Shown: positions 52,435 to 60,931 of the stretch, one piece after another | Numbering within the stretch: position 1 is the stretch's first letter | Layout of the letters: every line of letters starts with the position of its first letter | Program-made: the position numbers and the translations under genes | Notes under the pieces: generated by a model | The model's input: only the letters and a program-made list of their open reading frames with translations | Databases searched by the model: none | Told to the model about the DNA's origin: nothing | Assembly (NCBI RefSeq): GCF_050586345.1 | Contig: NZ_JBOCEF010000021.1 | Coordinates: forward strand, 10,573 to 74,572 | DNA: 64,000 nucleotides | Reading direction: 5' to 3' | Source: JBOCEF01 sp050586345 | GTDB taxonomy: Bacteria > Pseudomonadota > Alphaproteobacteria > Rhodobacterales > Rhodobacteraceae

Positions 52435-54690
52435 TCACAGCGCCAGCCGCCGCAGCCCCCAGCCGTTTCCATCCGTGCCGAGATCCTCGACGCGCAGCCC
52501 CCCGGTCATCGCCGCCGCGGTCCGCCCCGCCGGCGCCTCGGGCGAGGTGCGCAGCACCGCCGACGCCCCGGGAACCGATCCGAAGCGCCAGCTGAAGCGC
52601 GGCGTCGGGTCCGCCCCGGGCGTCGCGGCCAGGTAGTCGGCCAGCAGCTCCGCCGTCGAGGCGCGCGGCGCCGGGAGCGCCGTCAGCTCCCGCACCCCCG
52701 GGAACGCCCCGCCGCCCCCGGCGCGATAGGCGTTGGTCGCGATCACGAAGCGGTCCGAGGCGCGCAGCAGGCGCCCGGCATGGCGCAGGTCGCGGATCCG
52801 CCCCTCCTCCGGGCGCGCGCCCGTGGGTTTGCCGAGCGGGTCGAACAGCGCGGGGCGGGACAGGTCCACCTCCCATTCCAGCCCGTCGATCAGGTCGAGA
52901 TTGTAGGGCGCCGCGTCCGGGTGCAGCAGGATCCGGTCGGTTTCGCCCGGCGCGACCTGCGCCCAGGCGGCGGCCGAGCGTTCCAGCCACAGGCGCAGCC
53001 CCGCGCCGTCCACCAGCAGCAGCGCGGCGGTGTTCGGGAACGGGTAGATGGTGGCGAGGTGGCGGCGTTGCAGCGCCCCGGCGCGGATCCGCAGGTAGCC
53101 GCGCGGGCCCGCCAGCCACCCGGCCCGGAACGGCGCCGAGACGGCGAGCCGCGGCAGCCCGGCGAAGGCGCTGAGCGCGGGGTCCTCTGCCCGGTCCAGC
53201 GCCCGGTCCATCCAGCGCCGCTTGGCGAGGGTCACCAGCTGCACCGCCGCGGTGTCGGCGACCATCGCGAACCAGGTGTTGATCGGGGTTGAGATGCTGC
53301 CCGCCGGTCGGCGCAGGATCTCGAGCGTGCGGCGATGCGCCGGGTCCGCCGCCGCGCGGACCGCGGCGGCGAGCGGGCTGGACGCGGGATCGCGGCACGG
53401 CGCCGCCCCCTCGCCGGACGGGGCCGCACTGGCCGCCGTCGTCCCGGAAGCCGTCGCCCCGGAAGCCGTCGCCTCGGCCCGGGGCGCCCGCGCCCCGGCC
53501 GGGGAGGCCAGGGCCGCCGGGGCGGCGGGCGGCGGCGGGTCGCCCGCGGTCGGTCCGGCCCGGGCGAGAAGCGTGTCGCCCGCCGCCGCCCCCGCCGCCG
53601 GGGCCGGGCGCGCCGCGGCCGCCCCGGCGAAGGCGGCGCCCTGCGCCGGCGGCGGCGCGGCGACGGCGGCCGGCGCGGGGATCCGCCCGGCATCGGCGCT
53701 GCCGACATTGGCCGCCAGCCGCGCCGTGCCGCCCGCGGCGCGCCAGCGGGTCCCGTCATGGCGCAGCCGCAGGTCGATCACGCCCAGCCGCTCGGCCCGG
53801 AAGCCGGGCATCGCCGCGGGCTTGCCATGCAGCGTCCCCGCCGCCGGATCCACGCCCGCGATCCCGGCGAAGTCGCGCCCCGGCAGCCGCCGGTGCTGGT
53901 GCCCGGCCAGAACCGCGTCCACCGCGGGCAGCAGCGCGATCTCGAGCGCCACGTTCTCGGCGCCCGGCCCGCCCGGCTCGGCCGCCACGCCGGTATGGGC
54001 CAACGCCACCACCACCTCGGCCCCCGCGTCGCGCAGCTGCTCCGCGGCGCGGGCGGCGGCATGCACCGCGTCCTCGGACACCGCCTTGTCCGACAGAAGC
54101 TCGGCATCCCACATCGTCGTCTGCGGCGGGCAGATCCCGAACACCCCGACCTTCACCTCGCGCAGCCGCCCGGCGCCGTCGCGCACGCGCGGGCGCAGCA
54201 TCGTCGAGGCGGCGAACAGCCCCGCCCCCCCGGCCGCGCCCGGCGCGCGCAGGTTGGCGCAGAGCATCGGGAAGGCGGCGTCCTCCACCGCCTCGCGCAC
54301 CAGGTCGAGCCCGAAATTGAAGTCGTGATTGCCCAGCGCCGCCGCATCGACCCCGAGCGCGTTCATCGCGGCGATCACCGGGTGGGCCTCGGGCCTGCGC
54401 CCGTCGCGCCGCGCCGCCGCCGCCTCGGCCGCCGCCTGGTCGCCCAGCGGCGTGCCCTGCAGCGTGTCGCCCCCGTCCAGCAGCAGCGCCCCGGGGGATT
54501 CGGCCCGCAGCGCCTCGATCTGGGCGGCCAGCGCCACCAGCCCGATCCCGGGGGCCGAGCGGTCCTCCTGGTAATCCCAGGGCATCAGGTGGGCATGGAC
54601 GTCCGAGAGGTGGAGCAGGCGCAGGGCGGCCTCGTCCGCCCCCCGCGGGGGGCGGGGGGTCGTCTCGGCATGGCGCGCGATCTGCGTCAT
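52435..54690 (-). CDS. CpdB-like 2',3'-cyclic phosphodiesterase/3'-nucleotidase
   Basis: 751 residues. A calcineurin-like metallophosphatase domain (~20-330) has LSDVHAHLMPWDY, DGGDTLQG, GNHDFNFG and AGHQHRR. A C-terminal 5'-nucleotidase domain (~480-720, with ETDRILLHPDAAPYNLDLI) makes it a CpdB-like enzyme that degrades 2',3'-cyclic nucleotides and nucleotides. Between them is an Ala/Pro-rich insert of ~120 residues, absent from typical CpdB. No signal peptide is visible at the N-terminus, although CpdB is normally periplasmic. Confidence 0.85.
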   Translation of the reverse strand: MTQIARHAETTPRPPRGADEAALRLLHLSDVHAHLMPWDYQEDRSAPGIGLVALAAQIEALRAESPGALLLDGGDTLQGTPLGDQAAAEAAAARRDGRRPEAHPVIAAMNALGVDAAALGNHDFNFGLDLVREAVEDAAFPMLCANLRAPGAAGGAGLFAASTMLRPRVRDGAGRLREVKVGVFGICPPQTTMWDAELLSDKAVSEDAVHAAARAAEQLRDAGAEVVVALAHTGVAAEPGGPGAENVALEIALLPAVDAVLAGHQHRRLPGRDFAGIAGVDPAAGTLHGKPAAMPGFRAERLGVIDLRLRHDGTRWRAAGGTARLAANVGSADAGRIPAPAAVAAPPPAQGAAFAGAAAARPAPAAGAAAGDTLLARAGPTAGDPPPPAAPAALASPAGARAPRAEATASGATASGTTAASAAPSGEGAAPCRDPASSPLAAAVRAAADPAHRRTLEILRRPAGSISTPINTWFAMVADTAAVQLVTLAKRRWMDRALDRAEDPALSAFAGLPRLAVSAPFRAGWLAGPRGYLRIRAGALQRRHLATIYPFPNTAALLLVDGAGLRLWLERSAAAWAQVAPGETDRILLHPDAAPYNLDLIDGLEWEVDLSRPALFDPLGKPTGARPEEGRIRDLRHAGRLLRASDRFVIATNAYRAGGGGAFPGVRELTALPAPRASTAELLADYLAATPGADPTPRFSWRFGSVPGASAVLRTSPEAPAGRTAAAMTGGLRVEDLGTDGNGWGLRRLAL

Positions 54691-54904
54691 GGGTCCCCCT
54701 CCCTGCCCGCGACGGCCTCCACGGCGATGGCCGCGCCCCAGGCCGAGGGGGCTGAACTTGGGATTAATTTACAACCCTGAGTAGATCAGTCACCCCCTTT
54801 TTTTCATAAACCGAGCGGTTCGGCGCGGCGGCGCGCGCGAACGCGCGCGATCGCGCGTCGACGCGCGAAGGGAGAGATGCCGCGGGGAGGGGGCCTGCGC
54901 GCGC
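54691..54904. promoter_or_regulatory. Intergenic region with nested palindromes
   Basis: Upstream of the CpdB-like gene there is an AT-rich part (TTGGGATTAATTTACAAC at ~54759) and a CCCCCTTTTTTT run. To its right lies a CG-alternating block with two overlapping perfect palindromes: 54844-54857 (14 bp, centre AT) and 54851-54868 (18 bp, centre TCGA). They lie at the 3' side of the SseB-domain gene. Confidence 0.5.
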
Positions 54905-55732
54905 TCAGCGCAGGATCGGCGGCGCGTCGGGGTCCGATCCGGGCGCCTTCGGGGCCGCGCGGCGGGCGGGCTTCTGCGGCTCGGGCAGGTCGACGCCGAG
55001 GCCGAGCCGCCGGGCGCGCTCCAGCAGCGGCTCGCCCTCGACCGCGAAGGCGGCGTCGAGCTCGGGCAGGCTCGCCCCCGCCAGCCGCCCGGTATCGGCC
55101 AGCGCGCGCGCGGTGGCGGCCTCGGCCTCGGCGCGGGTGGCTTCATCCGCCTTCTCGGCCCCGTTCAGGCGCAGCACCAGCAACAGGCGCGCCGAGCCGT
55201 CGGAGAACTGCGCCTCGGTCAGCCAGGCCTCGGCCAAGGAGGGCGCGAGGGCGGCGAGCTTCGGGCCCAGCAGCTCCAGCGCGCCGGGGGGCAGCGGCCC
55301 GGGGGCGGCGATCGCCTCGGGGCGCGCGGCCTCGGCCTCGACCTCCCCGGCCAGCGCCTCGGCGGCCCAGTCGACCGTGGCGGCGTCCCAGAACAGCTCG
55401 GACTCGGCCACGCCGGGGTTCACCGCGAGGCAGACGCCCGACCCCGCGAAGGTCGAGACCAGCGCCCGGCCGGGGATCTGGATATGGGCGACGGGGCCGT
55501 CGGCGAATTCCGCCAGCCGGTCCTCGGCGTCGAAGGCCAGCGCGGTCGGCCCGGCCTCGAGCTCCAGCAGGCGGGGCTTGAAGCTGTCATCGGTCCCCGG
55601 CTCCTCCTCGAGCAGCAGCCAGAGGGGGGCGGCGAGGAGCGCGTCGGCGACGCGGCCCGCGGTTTCGGGCGCCTGGCCCGCGTCGCGGGCGGCGAGGACG
55701 GCGCGGTCGAGGGGCGTGGCGGCGTCGGTCAT
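54905..55732 (-). CDS. SseB-domain protein
   Basis: 275 residues. The SseB N-terminal-like domain covers ~1-120 (ALLAAPLWLLLEEEPG; IPGRALVSTFAGSGVCLAVNPG, abbreviated) and a second domain lies at ~150-230; the tail is Pro/Lys-rich. SseB-domain proteins have varied and poorly known roles. It is the last gene of a four-gene operon, one base after the hydrolase stop. The ATG at 55732 gives MTDAATPLDRAV; longer frames upstream lie inside the hydrolase gene. Confidence 0.82.
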   Translation of the reverse strand: MTDAATPLDRAVLAARDAGQAPETAGRVADALLAAPLWLLLEEEPGTDDSFKPRLLELEAGPTALAFDAEDRLAEFADGPVAHIQIPGRALVSTFAGSGVCLAVNPGVAESELFWDAATVDWAAEALAGEVEAEAARPEAIAAPGPLPPGALELLGPKLAALAPSLAEAWLTEAQFSDGSARLLLVLRLNGAEKADEATRAEAEAATARALADTGRLAGASLPELDAAFAVEGEPLLERARRLGLGVDLPEPQKPARRAAPKAPGSDPDAPPILR

Positions 55733-55733
55733 G

Positions 55734-56774
55734 TCAGTCTCCCGGTTGGGCTCCCGGTTGGGGCGCGGGCGTGTCGGGCGTCTCGGCGGGCGGCGTCGGG
55801 GCCAACATCCAGTCCGCGACGCGGGACCAGACCCGGGACGCGCCGCGGTCGCGCAGCAGCATGTGCCATCCCCCGGGTGCATATTCCAGCCGCGCCGGTC
55901 CCGGCAATGCGGCAGGCAGCGCCTCGACCGAGGCGGGGGAGACGACTTCCTCGTTCTCCCCCAGCAGGATCAGCGCCGGCAGGTCCGCGCCGGGGGCCGC
56001 GTCCAGCGCTTCGTCCATCAGCCGCACCAGCCCGAGGAACTCCCGCCCCGAGGGGGCCGCGTAGTGCAGCGGGTCGCGCGACAGGGCGACCAGCATGTCC
56101 CAGTCGTCGGTGGGCTGGATCTCCACCACCCCCTCGCCGGTCCAGCGCTTGTCCGGGGCGATCTGCGCCGCGCTCCAGGCCGAGAGGCGCAGGATGGGGT
56201 TGAGGTTGTCGCCGCCCCAGACCGCGGGGGCGAGCAGGATCAGCCCCGCGGCGCCCGGGAACCCGCCGCGCCCGGCGGCGGCCAGCGCCACCGCGCCGCC
56301 CATGGAGTGCCCGGCGACGAAGACCGGCGTTCCGGGGTGGCGCGCGGCGACGGCGGCGAAGGCGGCGGCGGCGTCCTTGGGCAAGGTCTCGGCCCCCGGC
56401 CAGCGCATCCGCCCCGGCGCCCGGCCGAAACCGCGCTGGTCGGGCGCGTAGGCGGCGATGCCGCGCGCGGCCCACGCCCGCGCCGCCCGCCCGAAGGTCG
56501 AGGCGCCGTAATCGCCATAGCCGTGGAGGGCCAGGAGGACGGCCTTCGTCTCGCCCTCGGCGGGCCAGTGGGCGACGGGGAGGGTCGCGCCCGGGGCCTC
56601 GGCCGCCAGGGTGAACATCAGCGGCGGGGCGGTGAGGCGCTGGTTCTCGCCCTCGGGGTCCGGGACCGGGGCGGGGCGCAGCTCGGCGCCGGCCAGCGGC
56701 GGGCGCGGGTCCATCGCCCCGCCCCCCGCGCAGGCGGCGAGGACGAGGAGGAGGAGGGGCGCGAGGCGCTTCAT
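55734..56774 (-). CDS. Alpha/beta-hydrolase lipoprotein (lysophospholipase-like)
   Basis: 346 residues. A lipoprotein signal with LAAC (C15) is followed by a serine hydrolase domain. LALHGYGDYG forms the oxyanion loop, GHSMGGA holds the nucleophilic serine, and GENEEVVSP and GGWHMLLRD carry the acid and histidine. It resembles monoacylglycerol lipases/lysophospholipases, here anchored in the envelope. The start overlaps the uracil-DNA glycosylase stop by four bases. Confidence 0.88.
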   Translation of the reverse strand: MKRLAPLLLLVLAACAGGGAMDPRPPLAGAELRPAPVPDPEGENQRLTAPPLMFTLAAEAPGATLPVAHWPAEGETKAVLLALHGYGDYGASTFGRAARAWAARGIAAYAPDQRGFGRAPGRMRWPGAETLPKDAAAAFAAVAARHPGTPVFVAGHSMGGAVALAAAGRGGFPGAAGLILLAPAVWGGDNLNPILRLSAWSAAQIAPDKRWTGEGVVEIQPTDDWDMLVALSRDPLHYAAPSGREFLGLVRLMDEALDAAPGADLPALILLGENEEVVSPASVEALPAALPGPARLEYAPGGWHMLLRDRGASRVWSRVADWMLAPTPPAETPDTPAPQPGAQPGD

Positions 56775-57403
56775 GCCGGGGCCTCCGCCAGCGCTTCGGC
56801 CACGCGGGCGCGGAGCCAGGGCGTGACCTCCTCCTCGAACCACGGGTTGCGGCGCAGCCAGGCGGTGTTGCGCCAGCTCGGGTGCGGCATGGGCAGGAGG
56901 GCGGGCGTCTTGCCCGTGTTGGCGCGCCAGTCGCGCACCGTCTCGGCCACGCTGCGCTTGCCCCCGAGGTGCCAGCGCTGGGCATGACCGCCGACCAGCA
57001 GCACCAGCGACAGGCGCGGCATGGCGGCCATCGCCTGCGCGCGCCAGGTGCGGGCGCAGAGGGCGGGCGGCGGCAGGTCGCTTCCCTTCGCGTCATAGCC
57101 GGGGAAACAGAACCCCATCGGCAGGAAGGCCATCCGCGCGCGGTCATAGAACGCCTCGCGGCCCAGCCCCATCCAGCCGCGCAGCCGGTCGCCCGAGGCG
57201 TCGTCGAAGGGAAGGCCGGACTCCTGCACCCTTGCGCCCGGCGCCTGCCCGGCGACGAGGATCCGGGCGGTGGGCGAGATCCAGGCCACGGGCCGCGGGT
57301 CGTGGGCCGTCGCCGTGGCGGCGAAGCGGTCGGCGCAAAGACGGCAGGCCGAGATGCGGGAGAGGAGGTCTTCGGCGTCTGGGGCGGGGGGCGGGCCGCT
57401 CAT
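56771..57403 (-). CDS. Uracil-DNA glycosylase superfamily protein, four-cysteine type
   Basis: 210 residues. Motif A is GQAPGARVQESG (52-63) and motif B is HPSWRN (174-179). Four cysteines (C20, C23, C99, C116) form a C-x2-C / C-x16-C pattern like that holding the [4Fe-4S] cluster in family 4 enzymes. It should remove uracil or a related damaged base from DNA. Motif A has Gln where family 4 has Glu, so activity may differ. It overlaps mnmD upstream and the hydrolase downstream by four bases each. Confidence 0.88.
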   Translation of the reverse strand: MSGPPPAPDAEDLLSRISACRLCADRFAATATAHDPRPVAWISPTARILVAGQAPGARVQESGLPFDDASGDRLRGWMGLGREAFYDRARMAFLPMGFCFPGYDAKGSDLPPPALCARTWRAQAMAAMPRLSLVLLVGGHAQRWHLGGKRSVAETVRDWRANTGKTPALLPMPHPSWRNTAWLRRNPWFEEEVTPWLRARVAEALAEAPA

Positions 57404-58173
57404 GCCGCGCCCTCGGGGCGCAGGCGGGCGACGGTCATGTGCCGCTTGGTCCCGAAGCCGGGCCGCCGGGTCACCTCGAACCCCGCGGCCGAGAGCGCCC
57501 GGCGCACGTGGCCCGCGGCGGTGTAGCTGGTCGCCGTGCCCCCCGGCGCGGTGCGGCGGGCGACGGCGCAGAGAAGCGCCGGTTCCCACAAGGCCGGGTT
57601 CCGCCGCGGGTCGAACCCGTCGAGGAACCAGGCCTGCGCCAGCAGCCTTGTGCGCGGGACCGTCACCCGCGCATCCCCCAGCACCACGCGCAAGGACAGG
57701 CCGGGCAGGGCGATGCGCCGCTCCGCCTCGCCCTCCGCCGCCGCCCAGGCGGGGAGGAATTCCGCCGACAGGGCGGCGAGCTCGGGGAACGCGGCATGGG
57801 CGCGCGCCATGTCCGCGGCCGCCATCGGGTGCAGCTCGAAAGAGGTGACGTGGAGCGTGCCGCGGTTCGCGTCGCCCGCCTTCCGCCAGGCCTCCCACGC
57901 CGCCAGCGTGGCGAGGCCCGCGCCGAAGCCCAGCTCGCCGATATGGAACGCCTCCGCCCCCGCCATCCGCGCGGGCAGACCGGCGGCCTCGAGGTAATTG
58001 TACCGCGTTTCGGCCAGCCCGTCGGTCACCGAGTAATACGGGTCGTCATAGAGCTCCGACACCGGCACGGCGCCCGCCGCCCCCGCGCGCCACGACAGGT
58101 CGGGCGCTGCGGCGGGGGATGCTGCGGCGGGGGATTGCGCGGGCGGCTGGGGTCTGGTCTGAAGGCGGCTCAT
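57400..58173 (-). CDS. mnmD: tRNA (mnm5s2U34) methyltransferase MnmD-like
   Basis: 257 residues, corresponding to the methyltransferase half of bifunctional MnmC. It has the entry motif DPYYSVTDGLAETRYN, the SAM-binding LGFGAGLATLAAWE, and the catalytic-domain segment FLDGFDPRRNPALWEP followed by TATSYTAAGHVRRAL. It methylates nm5s2U to mnm5s2U at the wobble base of tRNA. The N-terminal ~25 residues are a Pro/Ala stretch. It heads a four-gene operon and diverges by 33 bp from a FAD oxidoreductase that resembles the other half of MnmC. Confidence 0.9.
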   Translation of the reverse strand: MSRLQTRPQPPAQSPAAASPAAAPDLSWRAGAAGAVPVSELYDDPYYSVTDGLAETRYNYLEAAGLPARMAGAEAFHIGELGFGAGLATLAAWEAWRKAGDANRGTLHVTSFELHPMAAADMARAHAAFPELAALSAEFLPAWAAAEGEAERRIALPGLSLRVVLGDARVTVPRTRLLAQAWFLDGFDPRRNPALWEPALLCAVARRTAPGGTATSYTAAGHVRRALSAAGFEVTRRPGFGTKRHMTVARLRPEGAA

Positions 58174-58206
58174 CTCGGCCCGACAATAGGCGAAGGAGGC
58201 GGGGGC

Positions 58207-59358
58207 TTGGCAAGCGACGCGCTCGTGATCGGCGGCGGGGCCTTCGGGCTGAACGCCGCGCTGGCCCTGGCGCAGGCGGGGCGGCGGGTGACGCTGGTCG
58301 ACCCGGCGGGGGGCGCGGGGGATCCCGGCGCCGCCTCGATGGGGCTGGTCGGCGCGCTTGGTCCGCACCTGCCCGCGCCCTGGACGCCGCTGAAAGCCCT
58401 GCAATTCGAGGCGCTTGTGTCGCTGCCCCTCCATGCCGCCGCGCTCGAGGCCGCCACCGGCCTGTCCCCCGGCTGGCGCGCCACGGGCCGCCTGCAACCC
58501 CTGCACGACGATGCGGCGTGGGAGCGGGCGGCGAGCCGCGCCCCCGGCGCCGCGCCGATCTGGGCCGAGGCGCTGGACGCGGCGCCGGCCCCGCTGCGGG
58601 ACGGCGCCCGCGCGGCCTTCGGCTGGGCGGAGGGCCCGCGGGCCGAGATCGTGGATGCGCCGCCGGACCCCGCCTGGATGGCGCCCCCGGCGCGGGGGGC
58701 CTGGTGGGACGACCTCGCGGCCCTGATCTCCCCCCGCCGCTATTGCGCCGCGCTGGCCGCCGCCTGCCGGGCCGAGGGGGTGGAGTTCGTCGCCGCCCGC
58801 GCCCGCGCGGTGGATGAAGGGGGCGCGGACACCGATGCCGGGCGTCTCTCCGCCGCGCTGACCGTGGTCGCCGCGGGGGCGGGATCGGCGAAACTCCTCG
58901 CCGGGAAGCTGCCGCTGGCGCTCTCGGCCGAGAAGGGCCAGGCCGCTTTCTTCAACATCGCCCCGCCGCCCGGCGCCATGCTGATCCACCAGGGCGGCAT
59001 CTGGATCGTGCCCCACGCGGACGGCATCGCCGTCGGCTCGACGGCCGAGAAGAACTGGCCCGCCCCCGGCCCCGACCCGCTGCTGGACGGGGTGCTGGAG
59101 CAGGCCGCCGCGCTCTGCCCCCTCCTCCTCGGCCGCGAGGCGGATGAGCGCTGGGCCGGCCTGCGCCCCCGCGCGCCTGGCCGCGGCCCGCTCCTGGGGC
59201 CTGTCCCGGGGCGCGGAGACGCGCAAGGCGGCTTGTGGGCGGCGACCGGCGGGCACAAGATCGGCGTCGCCCTTTCGCACCACGTCGCGCGGCTGCTGGT
59301 CCGCGCCCTCGGCGGCGCGCCCTTGCCCGGGGGCCTCGCCCCCGCAGACCGCATCTGA
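58207..59358 (+). CDS. FAD-dependent oxidoreductase (DAO family), MnmC oxidase-half-like
   Basis: 383 residues. The FAD motif VIGGGAFGLNAALALAQ begins at residue ~7. The DAO fold continues through VVAAGAGSAKLLAG and ends LWAATGGHKIGVALSHHVA. The start is TTG at 58207 with AAGGAGG 7 bases upstream; no ATG fits. In MnmC the DAO half removes the carboxymethyl group from cmnm5s2U. Given divergence from mnmD this could be the split-off partner, but glycine/D-amino-acid oxidase-type substrates are also possible. Confidence 0.82.
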   Translation: MASDALVIGGGAFGLNAALALAQAGRRVTLVDPAGGAGDPGAASMGLVGALGPHLPAPWTPLKALQFEALVSLPLHAAALEAATGLSPGWRATGRLQPLHDDAAWERAASRAPGAAPIWAEALDAAPAPLRDGARAAFGWAEGPRAEIVDAPPDPAWMAPPARGAWWDDLAALISPRRYCAALAAACRAEGVEFVAARARAVDEGGADTDAGRLSAALTVVAAGAGSAKLLAGKLPLALSAEKGQAAFFNIAPPPGAMLIHQGGIWIVPHADGIAVGSTAEKNWPAPGPDPLLDGVLEQAAALCPLLLGREADERWAGLRPRAPGRGPLLGPVPGRGDAQGGLWAATGGHKIGVALSHHVARLLVRALGGAPLPGGLAPADRI

Positions 59359-59387
59359 CGCCCGCACCTGATCCCACGGAGCCTTCC

Positions 59388-59975
59388 ATGACCCGCCTCA
59401 CCCCTTCCGACTTCGTGGCCGAGATCACCTGGACCGGCGTGGTCCCGGACCGCGCCGTGTCGCTCGCCGCCAATCCCGTGGACGTGCTCGAGCTCGGCTT
59501 CGACGGCGCCGCGGGGGATTGCCATGGCGGCGCCACCCGGCCCTCCTGCTCCCGCGTCATCAAGCAGTACCCGCAGCGGGGGACCGAGATCCGCAACGCC
59601 CGCCAACTCTCCATCCTCTCGGTCGAGGAGATGGCGGCGACGGCGCATGACATGGGGATCTCCATGCTCGAACCCGCCTGGGTCGGCGCCAACCTGGTGA
59701 TCGAGGGGATCCCGGATTTCACCCAGGTTCCCCCGGCCTCGCGGCTGGTGGCCGAGGACGGGACCGCCTCCATCGCCATCGACATGGAGAACGGCCCCTG
59801 CCGCTTCCCCGCCGACCTGATCGAGACGCACCACCCGGGGCTGGGGCGCGGCTGGACCAAGGCGGCGATGGGACGGCGCGGCGTGGTGGCCTGGGTCGAG
59901 CGGCCCGGCGCGCTGAAGGTCGGCGACAGGCTGCGCCTGCACCTGCCGCCCGCGATGGGGTGGGCGCATTATTGA
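59388..59975 (+). CDS. MOSC domain protein
   Basis: 195 residues with the MOSC (molybdenum cofactor sulfurase C-terminal) fold: GDCHGGATRPS, IRNARQLSILSVEEM, PAWVGANLVIEGI and the conserved cysteine in ENGPCRFPADLI. MOSC proteins bind Mo cofactor or handle reactive N-compounds. It lies 29 bases after the FAD oxidoreductase on the same strand, so the two may be cotranscribed. It could serve molybdoenzymes such as the CoxL-like protein 8 kb away, but this is not shown by context. Confidence 0.88.
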   Translation: MTRLTPSDFVAEITWTGVVPDRAVSLAANPVDVLELGFDGAAGDCHGGATRPSCSRVIKQYPQRGTEIRNARQLSILSVEEMAATAHDMGISMLEPAWVGANLVIEGIPDFTQVPPASRLVAEDGTASIAIDMENGPCRFPADLIETHHPGLGRGWTKAAMGRRGVVAWVERPGALKVGDRLRLHLPPAMGWAHY

Positions 59976-59982
59976 ACTCACT

Positions 59983-60048
59983 GCGGGGGGCTTCCGCCCC
60001 CCGATCCTCCCGAGCAGGGGGGGAGCCCCCCTGCACCCCCCTTTTTTA
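59983..60048 (+). repeat. Double-hairpin G/C repeat, copy 1
   Basis: Hairpin 1 is GGGGGGC-TTCC-GCCCCCC, hairpin 2 is GCAGGGGGG-GAG-CCCCCCTGC, then ACCCCCC and TTTTTT. It follows the MOSC gene, where it can serve as terminator. Similar elements occur at 62956-63033 and 63772-63834. Such interspersed elements are frequent in Rhodobacterales genomes. Confidence 0.7.
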
Positions 60049-60065
60049 CGGCGGGGCCTGAAACG

Positions 60066-60097
60066 CGAAACGGGCCCGCATCGCGGGCCCGTTTTTG
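60066..60097. terminator. Bidirectional terminator before the exported hypothetical gene
   Basis: A 12-bp perfect stem AAACGGGCCCGC / GCGGGCCCGTTT (60068-60079, 60083-60094) with loop ATC is followed by TT. It lies between convergent MOSC and hypothetical genes, just after repeat copy 1. Confidence 0.75.
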
Positions 60098-60118
60098 CGT
60101 CTGCGGGTCTGCGACGGA

Positions 60119-60931
60119 TCAGGTCCGGTCGGCCTTGCCCGGGGCGCGGTCGCGATAGACCTCGTTCAACTCCGTGAACGGCTCGCGCGGCGGTCCCGGG
60201 TTCAGGCCCGGAAGATCGGCGCGGTCCTGGTACGAGGCCGAGCGCGGCTGCGCCGGGTCCGGCGCGTCCGGGGACACCAGGATCACCACCTTGCGCTGCG
60301 TCGCCTCCTCCTCTGAGATCGCCGAGCGCCCGGCCGAGGTCAGCGCCGCGATCGCCGAGGCGATGATCCCCTTCGGCGCCTCCGCCTCCAGCGCGGCCGC
60401 CTGCTCGGGCGTCGTCCGCTCGCCCGGCGCGGGGCGCGGGACCGGCAGCGGCGCGTAAGTCAGCGCCGCGCCCAGCAGCCCGGCGCCCGCCAGCTCGCCG
60501 GGACCGGAGCGCTGCGGAGAGCTGAACGGGTCGATCGCCGCGAAGATCGCCGGCGAAATGCCGATGGCCCCCGCCACCTCCTCGCCGACCTCCTCGTCCT
60601 CGACCAGCGCCGAGGCCGCGCCCGCGACCAGCGCCGGCAGCCCCATCTCGCCGCGCATGTGGCGGCTGATGTCGGCGGCGCGCGTCGTCATCTCCTCGGC
60701 GAAGGCGAGGGCGGGTTCGGCCAGGGCTTCGGGGGAGCGTCCCTTGAGGGGCGCGGTGCGGACGGTGGTGAAATGCGCGCCGTTGTTGGATGGAGAGGTC
60801 TGGCGGCCGCGGAGGTCATTCCACATGTCCGCCCGCGAGACGCGGGGGCCGCTCTCGTTCCGGCCCAACTCGGACCCGGCGACCACGACGAACGCCGCGA
60901 TCAACAACATGCCGCCGTAAAGCTCTTTCAT
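60119..60931 (-). CDS. Unrecognised membrane-anchored or exported protein
   Basis: 270 residues. The N-terminus (MKELYGGMLLIAAFVVVAG) is a signal or uncleaved anchor. Two hydrophobic Ala/Gly-rich stretches occur at ~100-130 and ~150-165, and the C-terminal third is polar and proline-rich (PDAPDPAQPRSASYQDRADL, abbreviated). No domain is recognised. Good start context is not obvious. It is flanked by a terminator and the 397-bp folD leader region, so it is a single-gene unit. Confidence 0.65.
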   Translation of the reverse strand: MKELYGGMLLIAAFVVVAGSELGRNESGPRVSRADMWNDLRGRQTSPSNNGAHFTTVRTAPLKGRSPEALAEPALAFAEEMTTRAADISRHMRGEMGLPALVAGAASALVEDEEVGEEVAGAIGISPAIFAAIDPFSSPQRSGPGELAGAGLLGAALTYAPLPVPRPAPGERTTPEQAAALEAEAPKGIIASAIAALTSAGRSAISEEEATQRKVVILVSPDAPDPAQPRSASYQDRADLPGLNPGPPREPFTELNEVYRDRAPGKADRT

